Origin: Rhodospirillales bacterium
Lineage (GTDB): Bacteria; Pseudomonadota; Alphaproteobacteria; Rhodospirillales; 2-12-FULL-67-15
NCBI GenBank assembly: GCA_016872535.1
Contig: VGZQ01000016.1
Location: 1 to 45,307 of the forward strand
Direction: 5' to 3'
Length of the DNA stretch: 45,307 nucleotides
The first letter of the stretch is position 1. Each line of letters begins with the position of its first letter. This document shows, piece by piece, positions 7,873 through 15,437 of this stretch. A model generated the notes under the pieces. It saw nothing but the letters and a program-made list of their open reading frames with translations. It did not search any database and was not told where the DNA came from. A program made the translations under genes and the position numbers.

Positions 7873-8130
7873 ATGACCACCGTTGTCCGTGCGCGCATCG
7901 ACGAGCGGGTTAAGAAGGACGCCGCCGCCGTGCTGGCGTCGATCGGGCTCACCGTGTCCGATGCCTTCCGCCTCATGATGGTGCGCATCGCCGCCGAAAA
8001 GCGGCTGCCTTTCGAGCCGCTGGTGCCCAACGCCGAAACCGTCAAGGCCATGCAAGCCGCCCGGCGCGGCGAACTGGTGACTGTCGGCGGCGTGAAGGAC
8101 CTGCTGGCGGATCTGAATGCGGACGATTAG
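7873..8130 (+). CDS. dinJ: DinJ/RelB-family antitoxin
   Basis: 85 residues. The N-terminal ribbon-helix-helix region (VVRARIDERVKKDAAAVLASIGLTVSDAFRLMM, given here in two halves: residues 4-19 and 20-36) matches DinJ/RelB antitoxins, with a C-terminal toxin-binding segment ending LLADLNADD. It overlaps the toxin gene by 14 bases, so the two are translationally coupled. AAGGGAG lies upstream of the ATG. It is transcribed against the surrounding late operon, so it is expressed independently of it, presumably in the lysogen. In the cell it would neutralise YafQ and repress its own promoter. Confidence 0.9.
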   Translation: MTTVVRARIDERVKKDAAAVLASIGLTVSDAFRLMMVRIAAEKRLPFEPLVPNAETVKAMQAARRGELVTVGGVKDLLADLNADD

Positions 8131-8398
8131 GCGCACCAACGCCTTCAAGCGCGACTACAAGCGCGAGAAGAAGGGCCGGCATCGCCAGACGCTCGATGAC
8201 GAACTATTGAAGATCGTCACGTTGCTGGCATCGGATGTGCCGCTTCCGGAACGCAACCGCGACCATCCGCTGGCCGGGGAATGGAAGGATCACCGGGACT
8301 GCCACATCAAGCCCGACTTGGTGCTGATCTACCGAAAACCGGATGGGGCGACGCTCGATCTGGTGCGCCTCGGCTCGCACAGCGAACTCGGACTGTGA
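8117..8398 (+). CDS. yafQ: YafQ-family mRNA interferase toxin
   Basis: 93 residues with the YafQ/RelE-type signature. The N-terminal RRTNAFKRDYKREKKG is followed by HRDCHIKPDLVLIY and the terminal LVRLGSHSELG, containing the His/Asp residues typical of YafQ active sites. These toxins cleave mRNA on the ribosome. It overlaps the antitoxin gene. It stops 13 bases before the end of the convergent tape measure gene, so the module is inserted tightly between two structural genes. It is best read as a moron that stabilises the prophage or excludes other phages; this last point is inference. Confidence 0.92.
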   Translation: MRTIRRTNAFKRDYKREKKGRHRQTLDDELLKIVTLLASDVPLPERNRDHPLAGEWKDHRDCHIKPDLVLIYRKPDGATLDLVRLGSHSELGL

Positions 8399-8411
8399 CC
8401 TCCGAGCCCCC

Positions 8412-10991
8412 CTACCTGTAAACTCCCGCCGCCGGGTTGAGCCCATAGCGGCGCTCAAGCGTGGGCGCCAGCCCTTCGCCGCGGCCGATCCGGCGCGACA
8501 TCAGGCTCTCCATCTGCTCGACGAAGATGTCGATCAGCACCTCGCCCGCCGGGCCGCGCCGGGTCTCGGTGCGGGCCTGGGTGCCCTGCACGGTGTTGTA
8601 GACGGTCGGCTGCACCACCACGGTGGGGGTGCCTTCGGCTGAGGAAAGGCGCATCAGGTTGAAGCGGTGCCGAGGATCGTCGCGGGTCAGCACCTCCTCG
8701 CCGTGAAGCGCCACGATGGGCACCTCGCCGGAACGGAGCCCCGCGACGCCGCCGCCGTGGAGCCGCTCGGCCTCCCGGAACAGGACCGGGTCGACGTCGC
8801 GGCGGCGCAACCCATCATGCCCGACCACGCCGCCGGAATGGGCCTCCAGGATAAGGTTGGGGTCGGCCGGCGCCGGCGAACCGCCGCCGCTTCCGCCAGT
8901 GAACCAGCCGGCGATGCCCTCTCCGATGGAGGAGAACAGCCCCTCCAGGAAGCCGCCGAGCGGCTTGGCGACCGAGAGGCGCCAGGCGGCCCGCAGCGCC
9001 TCCTCGGCCACGGCGTTGAACAGATCGCGCGCCGCCAGCTTGCCGGTCGAGGCCCATTTGACGAAGGCATCTTCGCTGGCTTCGAGCGCCCGGGTCATGC
9101 CCCGCTCGGCGACGCGGGCGGCATCGGTGGATTCGTCCACGTAGTCGCGAATGGCCCGCACCGCGCCATCCCGCCACTCGCGGGAGGCATCGAGCTTGCG
9201 GCGCTCGGCTTCCTCCACCGCCCGCGCGTAGGTCTGCTGGTCGATGGCGGCATTGGCGAGCAGATTGTCCAGTTCGGCCAGGACGTCCCGGTATTCCTCC
9301 TCGGCAGTGCGGTGGCGCCGGGTGATCTCGGCGCCCTTCTCGCGAAGCCTGGCTTCCGCCTCGAGCTCCTTGTTCAGGTCCTCGATGGCCTGCTTCTGGT
9401 CGTAAAGCGCCCCGGCAAGGCGCTCGGCCTCGGCCCGCTGATCCTCCGACGCGCCTTCCGGCAGGCGCCCGAGCGCCTGCTCGATCGCGGCGCCACGGGG
9501 ATCGAAGGGCGCCTTCAACTGGCGCTCCAGATCGGCAATCACTTTCCGAGCCTGGGCATCGGTGCGCTCGGCGGCCTCGCGGAGCGGCTTCTCGACCGCC
9601 TCGATCTTGCGCGCCGCGATGTCGCGCAAGAGCGCGATCTCGCGCTCGACGTCGGCGTCCAGGATGCCCGGCCGGCCGCGCTTCTTCTCGGCGGTGGCGA
9701 TGTCGCGGGCGAGCTGGTCGTTGACGGCGGCGATCTTCTCGGCCGCATCCACCGCCACCTTGACCTTCTCGGCCTCGAGCGCCTTGAGGCGCGCCGCGAT
9801 GGTCTCGGCGTTCCGCTCCTCCTCGGCCCGGCGGCGCCCGGCCTCGGCCCGGTCCTTGTCCGCCTCGAACGTCTCGACCTCGGCGCGACCCTTGGCGATC
9901 AGGGTGTCGATTTCGGACTCGAGGCGGTCCACGGTGGCCTGGGCGGCCCGGGTCGCCATCTCGATCCGGAAACCGTAGGAGGGATCCCAGACGACCTTGC
10001 CCGATTGCAGGGAGGCCAAGCGCCGTTCGGCCTCCACCAGCTCGCGAACCTTGGCCGCGACCTGGGAGCCGATGTCCGGCCCCTTGAACCAGTCCTTGAT
10101 GTCGTTGAAGAAGGAGGCGAGGCCGCGCAGCGTCGTTTCGACCACGCCCCCCACCATGGGGGTCTTGGCCATCTCTTCGAGCAGGTTGCCCCAGGCGGCC
10201 TTCAGATGATGGGTGGCGCCGGTGAGCCCGCCGGCCTCCGCCTCGCCCGCGCCGCCGACCTGGCGCTCCAGGGTCTCCAGTATGAGTGTTTGCGCGCCGG
10301 CCACGTCGCCGGCCTCGACCATGGCGGCGATCATCTCGCGCTGCCCGGCGGTGAAAGTGACGCCGACGCGCTTCAGCGCCGTGATGCCCTCGACCGGGTC
10401 CTCCAGCGCCTTGCCGAGCTGCACGGCGGAAGAACGCAAATCCTGGCCGAAAACGGCCGAGAGATCCTGCGCCGCCTTGATGGCGCGCACGAAGGTGTCG
10501 CCCGAGACCGAGCGGAAGGTGGCGAGCACCGAGGCGGCATCCATCACGCCCTCGGCGGTGGCCATGGTGCTGGCCTCCATGGCGTCGGCGAGATCGTTCA
10601 GCTCCCGCCCGGTGAGTCCCGAGGCATGACCGGTGGCCTTGAGCACGGCCTCAAGCCGCAGCAGCGACTGCTGGGCCGTCTCCATCTCGTGGAGGCCCTT
10701 GCCCAGCGCCACGGCGAGGCCGCCCAGCGCCGCCCCGGCTGCGAGACCGGCCGGACCCAGGCGCAGCAAGGCGGAGCCGACGCCGCCAAGGTTGCCGGCG
10801 AAGCCCTCGAGGCGCACGCGCGCCGCCGAGGTGACCTCGTTCAGCGCCAGCAGTCCCTTGGAGGCCGGCTTCGATGCCTGCTCGATGCGGGCCAGCGCCC
10901 GGCTGCCGTCTTCGCCCAGAGAGTTGAGCGCGCGGCGGACGGTTTCGCCGTCCTTGACCGCGAGACGTATATATAAGTGCCGTTCGCTCAT
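8412..10991 (-). CDS. Tail length tape measure protein
   Basis: 859 residues, the largest late protein, in the expected place after the G/T chaperones. The N-terminal half has the tape-measure region (LNSLGEDGSRALARIEQAS, a Gly/Ala-rich hydrophobic segment LGPAGLAAGAALGGLAVALG at about 78-97, then ATGHASGLTGRELNDLADAM and ALEDPVEGITALKRVGVTF). The middle is long, charged, coiled-coil-like helix rich in Glu, Arg and Ala (about 340-600). The C-terminus ends with GGGSPAPADPN, VVQPTVYNTVQG and ARTETRRGPAGEVLIDIF, which is typical of lambda-like minor tail/tape measure proteins. It sets tail length and is ejected with the DNA. The start at 10991 follows a 112-base gap. Confidence 0.92.
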   Translation of the reverse strand: MSERHLYIRLAVKDGETVRRALNSLGEDGSRALARIEQASKPASKGLLALNEVTSAARVRLEGFAGNLGGVGSALLRLGPAGLAAGAALGGLAVALGKGLHEMETAQQSLLRLEAVLKATGHASGLTGRELNDLADAMEASTMATAEGVMDAASVLATFRSVSGDTFVRAIKAAQDLSAVFGQDLRSSAVQLGKALEDPVEGITALKRVGVTFTAGQREMIAAMVEAGDVAGAQTLILETLERQVGGAGEAEAGGLTGATHHLKAAWGNLLEEMAKTPMVGGVVETTLRGLASFFNDIKDWFKGPDIGSQVAAKVRELVEAERRLASLQSGKVVWDPSYGFRIEMATRAAQATVDRLESEIDTLIAKGRAEVETFEADKDRAEAGRRRAEEERNAETIAARLKALEAEKVKVAVDAAEKIAAVNDQLARDIATAEKKRGRPGILDADVEREIALLRDIAARKIEAVEKPLREAAERTDAQARKVIADLERQLKAPFDPRGAAIEQALGRLPEGASEDQRAEAERLAGALYDQKQAIEDLNKELEAEARLREKGAEITRRHRTAEEEYRDVLAELDNLLANAAIDQQTYARAVEEAERRKLDASREWRDGAVRAIRDYVDESTDAARVAERGMTRALEASEDAFVKWASTGKLAARDLFNAVAEEALRAAWRLSVAKPLGGFLEGLFSSIGEGIAGWFTGGSGGGSPAPADPNLILEAHSGGVVGHDGLRRRDVDPVLFREAERLHGGGVAGLRSGEVPIVALHGEEVLTRDDPRHRFNLMRLSSAEGTPTVVVQPTVYNTVQGTQARTETRRGPAGEVLIDIFVEQMESLMSRRIGRGEGLAPTLERRYGLNPAAGVYR

Positions 10992-11103
10992 CTGCGTTCG
11001 CCCTCAAGCGCCGGGCGCGTGCCTCCGCGCGCTTGGCTCCTCCGCTTCCCTCGGCTTTCGCCTCGTCGCTTCGGGGCGCTCAACGCGCCTGCGCTCGCTT
11101 CGC

Positions 11104-11810
11104 TCACGACAGATCGTTCCCGGCGCGCAGGCGGGCGAGGCCTTCCAGCAGCCCGGCCTCGGCGTCGGGCAGCAGATCGGCGACGGCGACGTCGTAGCCG
11201 AGGGCCTCAGCCATATGTAGGGCGAGGCCTAAGTCGATGCCGGTCACGGCGCCATTCGGAGCAAAACGAAGCTGCCCGGCAACCCGCAGCAGCACGTCCC
11301 AGGTCTGCCAGCCGGACTCGGTCAGGGGTTTATGCTGTCGGTAGGGGCAGGCGCAACCGCAGGAGAGGCCGCTGTCCCGGCAGCCGCGGCAGTATCCGGG
11401 CCCGCCGCCGAAGTGCCATGCGGCGCGGGCCCGGATGCGTTTCCCTCGGCGGCCCGGTCTTCGAGCGGCGCCAGATAGCGGTGATAGAACAGCGCCGCCA
11501 GCAGGGGATTCTCGTCGACGAAGGCGGCCACGGACTCGTCCGTGACCGGGCCCTCGATGCCCTCCCATTCGACGACGGCGTAGAGGGCGAGGCCCTTGAT
11601 CATCAGCGCGCGCATCAGCCCCCGTCGCACGGACGGGTCTTCCGGATCGAGGTCCTCGGATCCGGCTTTGTGCCGGGCCCAGTCCTCGTAGACCTTCTCG
11701 GCCTGGGCCTGGATCATGGCGTAGGCCGGCGTGGTGATCGGGCGCACCTTGAGCCTCGCGCCGTCGGCGAGATCGAGCCAGACCGGCTCGCGCATTCCCA
11801 ATTTGATCAT
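11104..11810 (-). CDS. Tail assembly chaperone G-T fusion made by programmed -1 frameshift
   Basis: Translation starts at 11810 in the G frame and slips back one base at the heptamer G GGA AAC (11445-11439). It then continues as RIRARAAWHFGGGPGYCRG and ends at 11104, giving about 235 residues. The T part has no convincing start of its own. It carries a compact Cys set, YCRGC...LSCGCACPY, then LTESGWQTWDVLLRVAGQLR and LGLALHMAEALGYDVAVADLLP. In lambda the G and GT products are made in a fixed ratio and both are needed to load the tape measure. The position just before the tape measure gene and after the tail tube gene is exactly that of lambda G/T. Confidence 0.85.
11322..11810 (-). CDS. Tail assembly chaperone G (unshifted product)
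   Basis: 162 residues from the ATG at 11810, which overlaps the tail tube stop as ATGA. The first 115 residues form the folded part (MIKLGMREPVWLDLADGARL, then TTPAYAMIQAQAEKVYEDWA and YAVVEWEGIEGPVTDESVAA). The C-terminal 45 residues, downstream of the frameshift site, are low-complexity Ala/Pro/Gly and end SINP. That low complexity fits their role as the zero-frame reading over a conserved RNA structure and T coding sequence. By analogy with lambda G it coats or guards the tape measure protein before tail tube polymerisation. Confidence 0.85.
   Translation of the reverse strand: MIKLGMREPVWLDLADGARLKVRPITTPAYAMIQAQAEKVYEDWARHKAGSEDLDPEDPSVRRGLMRALMIKGLALYAVVEWEGIEGPVTDESVAAFVDENPLLAALFYHRYLAPLEDRAAEGNASGPAPHGTSAAGPDTAAAAGTAASPAVAPAPTDSINP
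11394..11445 (-). promoter_or_regulatory. Programmed -1 ribosomal frameshift element: GGGAAAC slippery site and 12-bp stem
   Basis: On the coding strand the zero-frame codons GAG GGA AAC contain the heptamer G GGA AAC at 11445-11439, which differs only in the last base from lambda's GGGAAAG. Two bases later comes ATCCGGGCCCGC (11436-11425). After a 19-base loop follows its perfect complement, GCGGGCCCGGAT (11405-11394), a 12-bp very GC-rich stem. A heptamer in the correct phase, a strong downstream stem and an open -1 frame together make a complete frameshift signal. The spacer is shorter than usual unless the first stem pairs melt. Confidence 0.9.
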
Positions 11811-12754
11811 GCGTAGGTCTCCACGTCGTTGGTGAGAGTGGCGGTCATCATGCGGCCGGCCGTGGCGTTGTTCGCCGCCCGCCATTCGAAGCTCGCCTGC
11901 ACGCCGCCCGGGCCGCCGATCGCCCGCTTCGGTTTCGGCAGGTAGACTTCGTGGGCCTCGATCATGAGTTTTTCGGTGCCGGAGATGACGTAGGCGAACT
12001 CGAGGGCTACCGGGTCGCCCGAGGTGGCCTTGTCGAGCAGCGCGGTATCGGCAAAGCGGACCTCGATTGAGCCGGTGAGCGCGGCGATGGTGGGATCGGC
12101 GCCGTCGATCTTGCCGTCCGAACGGATGGTCTCGATGCGCTCCAGGTTGTTCGAATAGGCGAGATTGGCGCCGGTCAGGTTGGCGAGCGGGGCGCCGTCC
12201 AGCTTCACCTGCCCCTGGAACTGGCCGAAGCGCTTGAACGGCAGCGTCGCCGGAACCCCGCCCTGGGAGGCGGCATTGCGGGTTTCGCCCTGGCCGACGG
12301 CGTTGAAGGTGGCGTTGGTATGTCCCGATCGCTGGAAGTTGAGCTGCATGGAGTTGAGGCGCACGCCGCCGATCAGGAAGAAGGCGGGCACCTCGGGCAT
12401 GCCGATCTCGACCGTGAGGCTCGGCAGCGCCAGGGCGCCCGAGCCGAACTCGTGGGCGAAGGGACCGGGGGCTGCACCGGTGGTGGCGGGCGCGCCCAGG
12501 AGCGCCTTCAGCCAATGGCCGAAGTGGCGGAGATCGACCGGCACAACGAGATCGCCCTCGGCCTTGACGACGTCGCGCGACGGCGCGGCCGGGTCGCGTC
12601 CCTGGCCCAGGATGTCGCTCTCGATCAGCCCCTGCTCGGAGCCGAGCGAGGAAGAGACGAAGGGGAAGCGGACGAACCCCGCGAGCGGGGGAACGCCGTA
12701 GTCGGTCTCGAACGCGGCCAGAAGGATCGCGTTCGCGCCATAGGCACGGGCCAT
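11807..12754 (-). CDS. Major tail tube protein
   Basis: 315 residues. The N-terminus MARAYGANAILLAAFETDYG and FPFVSSSLGSEQGLIESDIL fit the tail-tube family of siphophages. The middle is beta-rich with FGHWLKALLGAP and LTVEIGMPEVPAFFLIGGVR, and the C-terminus is GGVQASFEWRAANNATAGR. Such proteins polymerise into the tube through which DNA passes. It follows the tail terminator gene and precedes chaperone G with an ATGA overlap. A GGAGG lies 5-6 bases before the ATG. A hairpin-bearing gap separates it from the tail terminator gene. Confidence 0.86.
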   Translation of the reverse strand: MARAYGANAILLAAFETDYGVPPLAGFVRFPFVSSSLGSEQGLIESDILGQGRDPAAPSRDVVKAEGDLVVPVDLRHFGHWLKALLGAPATTGAAPGPFAHEFGSGALALPSLTVEIGMPEVPAFFLIGGVRLNSMQLNFQRSGHTNATFNAVGQGETRNAASQGGVPATLPFKRFGQFQGQVKLDGAPLANLTGANLAYSNNLERIETIRSDGKIDGADPTIAALTGSIEVRFADTALLDKATSGDPVALEFAYVISGTEKLMIEAHEVYLPKPKRAIGGPGGVQASFEWRAANNATAGRMMTATLTNDVETYA

Positions 12755-12777
12755 GGGAACCTCCGGTTTTCAGATGA

Positions 12778-12835
12778 CAGGGATCAGAGGTCAGGGATCA
12801 GAAATCGGATGCCGGGAATCGTCTTTTCTGATCCC
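12778..12835. repeat. Intergenic direct repeat and 11-bp hairpin between tail genes
   Basis: CAGGGATCAG occurs twice (12778-12787 and 12792-12801). GGGATCAGAAA (12794-12804) pairs perfectly with TTTCTGATCCC (12825-12835) across a 20-base loop. No run of T follows, so a classical terminator is unlikely. It may set the relative yield of tail tube mRNA by protecting the 5' end, or it may be a mobile intergenic palindrome. GATCAGGGA-like words recur near 17150. Confidence 0.55.
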
Positions 12836-12858
12836 CGATGCCTGGTTTCTGGCCTCTG

Positions 12859-13290
12859 TTACGCCAGCGGGTCGCTGGAGGCGTAATGAAGCGTCACGGT
12901 CACGGCGGCGGCCTTGAGGCCGGCAGCGCCATCGATGGCGAGATCGCGGATCCGGGGCGCGCCCCACTCGACCCAGTCGACCAGGCCGCCCAGGGTGCGG
13001 TCGGCGGCGAGGACCGAACCGACTTCGGCGAGCTGATCGTCGAGAGTGCCGGTGGCGGCATCGGCCGGGGCCTGCTGGACGATGAGTTCGATTTCGGCCT
13101 GGTGCTGCCAGAGATACGTGAGCGGCGAGAGCAGAACCTCCGGCTCGCCCGGATCGCCGTCGCGAAGGATCGCCAAGCCGCCGGCCGGCACCTTCTCGGG
13201 CAGCGGCTCCTCGCGCTTGACCGTGGCGCCGGGCACCGCCTGGAGGCGCGCGAACAGCGCCGCCAGCACCTCTTCGCGACGGGTGGGCAT
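12859..13290 (-). CDS. Tail terminator-like protein (gpU-type position)
   Basis: 143 residues. The N-terminus MPTRREEVLAALFARLQAVP and the central YLWQHQAEIELIVQQ with GTLDDQLAEVGSVLAADRTL match the small tail-terminator family that caps the tail tube in lambda-like phages. Relatives are sometimes mislabelled as transferases. A good Shine-Dalgarno (GGAG, 6 bases) precedes the ATG. It sits between the HK97-gp10-like gene and the tail tube gene, which is the expected order. No enzymatic motif is seen. The assignment combines pattern and position. Confidence 0.75.
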   Translation of the reverse strand: MPTRREEVLAALFARLQAVPGATVKREEPLPEKVPAGGLAILRDGDPGEPEVLLSPLTYLWQHQAEIELIVQQAPADAATGTLDDQLAEVGSVLAADRTLGGLVDWVEWGAPRIRDLAIDGAAGLKAAAVTVTLHYASSDPLA

Positions 13291-13293
13291 GGT

Positions 13294-13947
13294 TCACTCC
13301 CGTCCGGCATCCCGCCAGTTGCGGACCACCAGTTGCGGCAGCAGAGCGAGCCACTTCTCCGCCGCGCCGGTCACGTCGAGGCGCTTCCGGAGCGTCACTT
13401 GCGGCACCAGCAGGAACATCGGCACGGTGACTAGGCCGCGTCCGGTTCGGAGCGCCCTCTCGCTTGCTCGGGCGAAACCGCCGCGCCTGCCGGTGCGGGC
13501 GCGCCGGTTGTCGGCCACCAGCAGCGACGGTCCGCGCCGCCGGTAGACGAACCGCAGCCGGGCTCCATGCATTCGCTCCCACAGGCCGGGAGTCATCTTC
13601 CGCCGGCCGTCGCCGAACCTGCCGGCAGCCGGGGTCGGGATGGCGAGGAAGAAGCCGTGCTTCGAGCGGATGACGGCGCCTTCCTCGTAGACGCGCACGA
13701 TGTTCGGGGCCTTGCTGAAGACCAGCCCGGCGGCGCGGATGCTCCTGGCACCCTTCGGGTACACTTCGCTCCGCCAGGTGTTGGCGAGACGCTGCCCCAG
13801 ACCGGCGCCGGCGATCTGCCGGCGCAGGTCCTGCTTGAGACCATCTGTCGCCTCGCGGACGCCCGCCGTCACCGCCTCCTCGGCCGCCTTCACCTCCTCG
13901 GCCAGGAAGCGCTTGAGGTCGCCCTCGATGGCAGCCTGGAGTCTCAC
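13294..13947 (-). CDS. HK97 gp10-like tail completion/connector protein
   Basis: 217 residues from a GTG at 13947 that overlaps the stop of the upstream joiner gene (GTGA). The frame is open further upstream, but that part is antisense-like and unconvincing. The N-terminal amphipathic helix LQAAIEGDLKRFLAEEVKAA is followed by LRRQIAGAGLGQRLANTWRS and VYPKGARSIRAAGLVFSKAP, a pattern seen in HK97 gp10/lambda Z-like proteins that complete the head-tail junction. The C-terminal half is Arg-rich. Gene order (joiner, this, tail terminator, tail tube) agrees. Confidence 0.75.
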   Translation of the reverse strand: MRLQAAIEGDLKRFLAEEVKAAEEAVTAGVREATDGLKQDLRRQIAGAGLGQRLANTWRSEVYPKGARSIRAAGLVFSKAPNIVRVYEEGAVIRSKHGFFLAIPTPAAGRFGDGRRKMTPGLWERMHGARLRFVYRRRGPSLLVADNRRARTGRRGGFARASERALRTGRGLVTVPMFLLVPQVTLRKRLDVTGAAEKWLALLPQLVVRNWRDAGRE

Positions 13948-14270
13948 GCCGGCCTCGTATCCAACGTCCAGACCAGCCGCTCGGCGTCGCGCACCGGCTC
14001 GCCCTGGACGACGAAGGTCCCGCCGCCGAGGGTGCCAATCAAAGTGATGGTGTCGCCCTCGGACGGGGTCGGAACCTCGGAGACCCGCACCTCGAACACC
14101 GCCGTCGCCGTGTGCACGGCGACGTCGCCGAACTCGACCTCCCGGTCCGGACGGCGGGCGATCGCCCGGACCGGGATGCCGTCGCCGGTTCCGCCCGGAC
14201 GGTAGATGACCGTCCTGGTGATGTCGGGATTGGCGAACAGGTCGTCGATGGCGCCCATGAACGCATTCAT
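13944..14270 (-). CDS. Head-tail joining protein (lambda FII-like)
   Basis: 108 residues, mostly beta strand: FANPDITRTVIYRPGGTGD, VEFGDVAVHTATAVFEVRV, and SEGDTITLIGTLGGGTFVVQ. This pattern occurs in the small head-tail joining proteins of lambda-like prophages. It follows the capsid gene (20 bases) and precedes the gp10-like gene with a 4-base overlap. ATG at 14270 is used here; an in-frame ATG at 14258 is possible. The role would be to form the platform on which tails attach to filled heads. Confidence 0.75.
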   Translation of the reverse strand: MNAFMGAIDDLFANPDITRTVIYRPGGTGDGIPVRAIARRPDREVEFGDVAVHTATAVFEVRVSEVPTPSEGDTITLIGTLGGGTFVVQGEPVRDAERLVWTLDTRPA

Positions 14271-14290
14271 TGGAAGGCGTCGGTGGCCGA

Positions 14291-15313
14291 TCAGTTGCTG
14301 GTATGGATGCGCACCGCGAGGCGGGGCCGCTTGTTGATCGGCAGGATCGAGGCCTCGGTCTTGACGTCGATGGCGCTGCCATCGTTGCGCGCGATCTGCC
14401 GGGCGTACATGGGCAGGCCGACCGTGTTGACCGTCTCGATCAGGTTGGCGGGCGCGCCGTAGGTGACGAAGGTGTCCATGGTGCCGAGCGGGAAGGCAAT
14501 GCCCTCGCCGGCCGGGATCAGGGTCTCGGTGGCGCCGGTCGAGAGAGTGACCGTGGCGTTGTATTCCTCGAACATGATGCCGGCGAAGGGGAAGCGCCGG
14601 CGGACGTCGTCGCGGAGCGGCTGGGCCCCGGTCGAGGAGTAATACTTGTAGGCCTCCTCGACCTTGCCGTGGCCGATCAGCTTGTCGAAGAACTCCGGGC
14701 TGACGAGGGCCAGCGCCCCGGTCATGGTCTCGCCCTTGAGCCCGGTCTCGACCTTCCGCAGCACGTCGCGCACCTTGGCCTGGACGCCGGTGCCGGCGGT
14801 GCCGAGCACGAAGTCCACCGATTGCTGCTGCAGTCCGAACTCGCCGAAGTAGTCGTAGAGGGTGGTGCCGGCGCCGTCCTTGACGATGCCGCGCAGCGCA
14901 TTGATCTCCATGTACTCGCGGGTCTGGGCGTGCTTGGCCCGCATGCGGGTCAGTTTCCGCTCCATGACGGTCGCCAGCGGATCGGCGGCGTCGGCCACGC
15001 CGAAGCCGCGCACGCCCTGGATGTCCTGAGGGGTGACGGCGTCGTCGTGCGGAATCCAGGGGATGGTGAAGGAACGCATGGACTTGGCGTCGCGGTTGGC
15101 GACGGTGGCCGGGCCGCCGAGCGGCACGGTGGGCAGCAGGTTGAGCACGCCTTCGGCCTGCTCGATGACGACGGAACGCTGGGTCACGCCCTCGAAGCGG
15201 AACAGGCCCATCTGCCCGAGGCGCGTGTAGACGTTGGGCAGGATATTGATGGCCTGGGTCATTTCCGCCAGCGAGTAGCCGCCGGCGTCGAAGGGGTTGG
15301 TCATGACGGTCAT
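14291..15313 (-). CDS. Major capsid protein, lambda E family
   Basis: 340 residues, normal length for the lambda gpE family. Features include an N-terminal FDAGGYSLAEMTQAINILPN, then PNVYTRLGQMGLFRFEGV and RSFTIPWIPHDDAVTPQDIQ, and a C-terminal TYGAPANLIETVNTVGLPMY followed by NDGSAIDVKTEASILPINKR. All are typical of this HK97-fold capsid family. GGAG lies 9 bases before the ATG. It is preceded by the gpD gene, as in lambda, and would form the icosahedral shell on which gpD trimers sit. Confidence 0.94.
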   Translation of the reverse strand: MTVMTNPFDAGGYSLAEMTQAINILPNVYTRLGQMGLFRFEGVTQRSVVIEQAEGVLNLLPTVPLGGPATVANRDAKSMRSFTIPWIPHDDAVTPQDIQGVRGFGVADAADPLATVMERKLTRMRAKHAQTREYMEINALRGIVKDGAGTTLYDYFGEFGLQQQSVDFVLGTAGTGVQAKVRDVLRKVETGLKGETMTGALALVSPEFFDKLIGHGKVEEAYKYYSSTGAQPLRDDVRRRFPFAGIMFEEYNATVTLSTGATETLIPAGEGIAFPLGTMDTFVTYGAPANLIETVNTVGLPMYARQIARNDGSAIDVKTEASILPINKRPRLAVRIHTSN

Positions 15314-15354
15314 GGTCGGGATCTCCGTGGATTGAAATGGACGAACAAGTCCGC

Positions 15355-15432
15355 CCGGAGCCGAGGAGGGCTCCGGTTCGGCAGGCGTGGGCGTGAGGGG
15401 AAGTCGGAGTGTCCGGCGGCTTTAATCCGCCG
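15355..15432 (-). promoter_or_regulatory. Two intergenic hairpins between the gpD and gpE genes
   Basis: CCGGAGCC (15355-15362) pairs with GGCTCCGG (15369-15376), and CGGCGG (15414-15419) pairs with CCGCCG (15427-15432) just after the gpD stop. Neither is followed by a T run. They may tune the D:E mRNA ratio by stabilising the ends. This is inference from position. Confidence 0.45.
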
Positions 15433-15437
15433 AACCG

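Noticed and set aside
8667-10976. A 769-residue plus-strand open frame opposite the tape measure gene
   Set aside because: Antisense shadow; the minus frame is an unmistakable tape measure protein in the expected gene order.
10992-11103. Possible small gene or promoter between the tape measure and T frames
   Set aside because: Only short GC-rich palindromic words (GCGCTCGCTTCGCTC type) and no start with a ribosome binding site; nothing could be supported.
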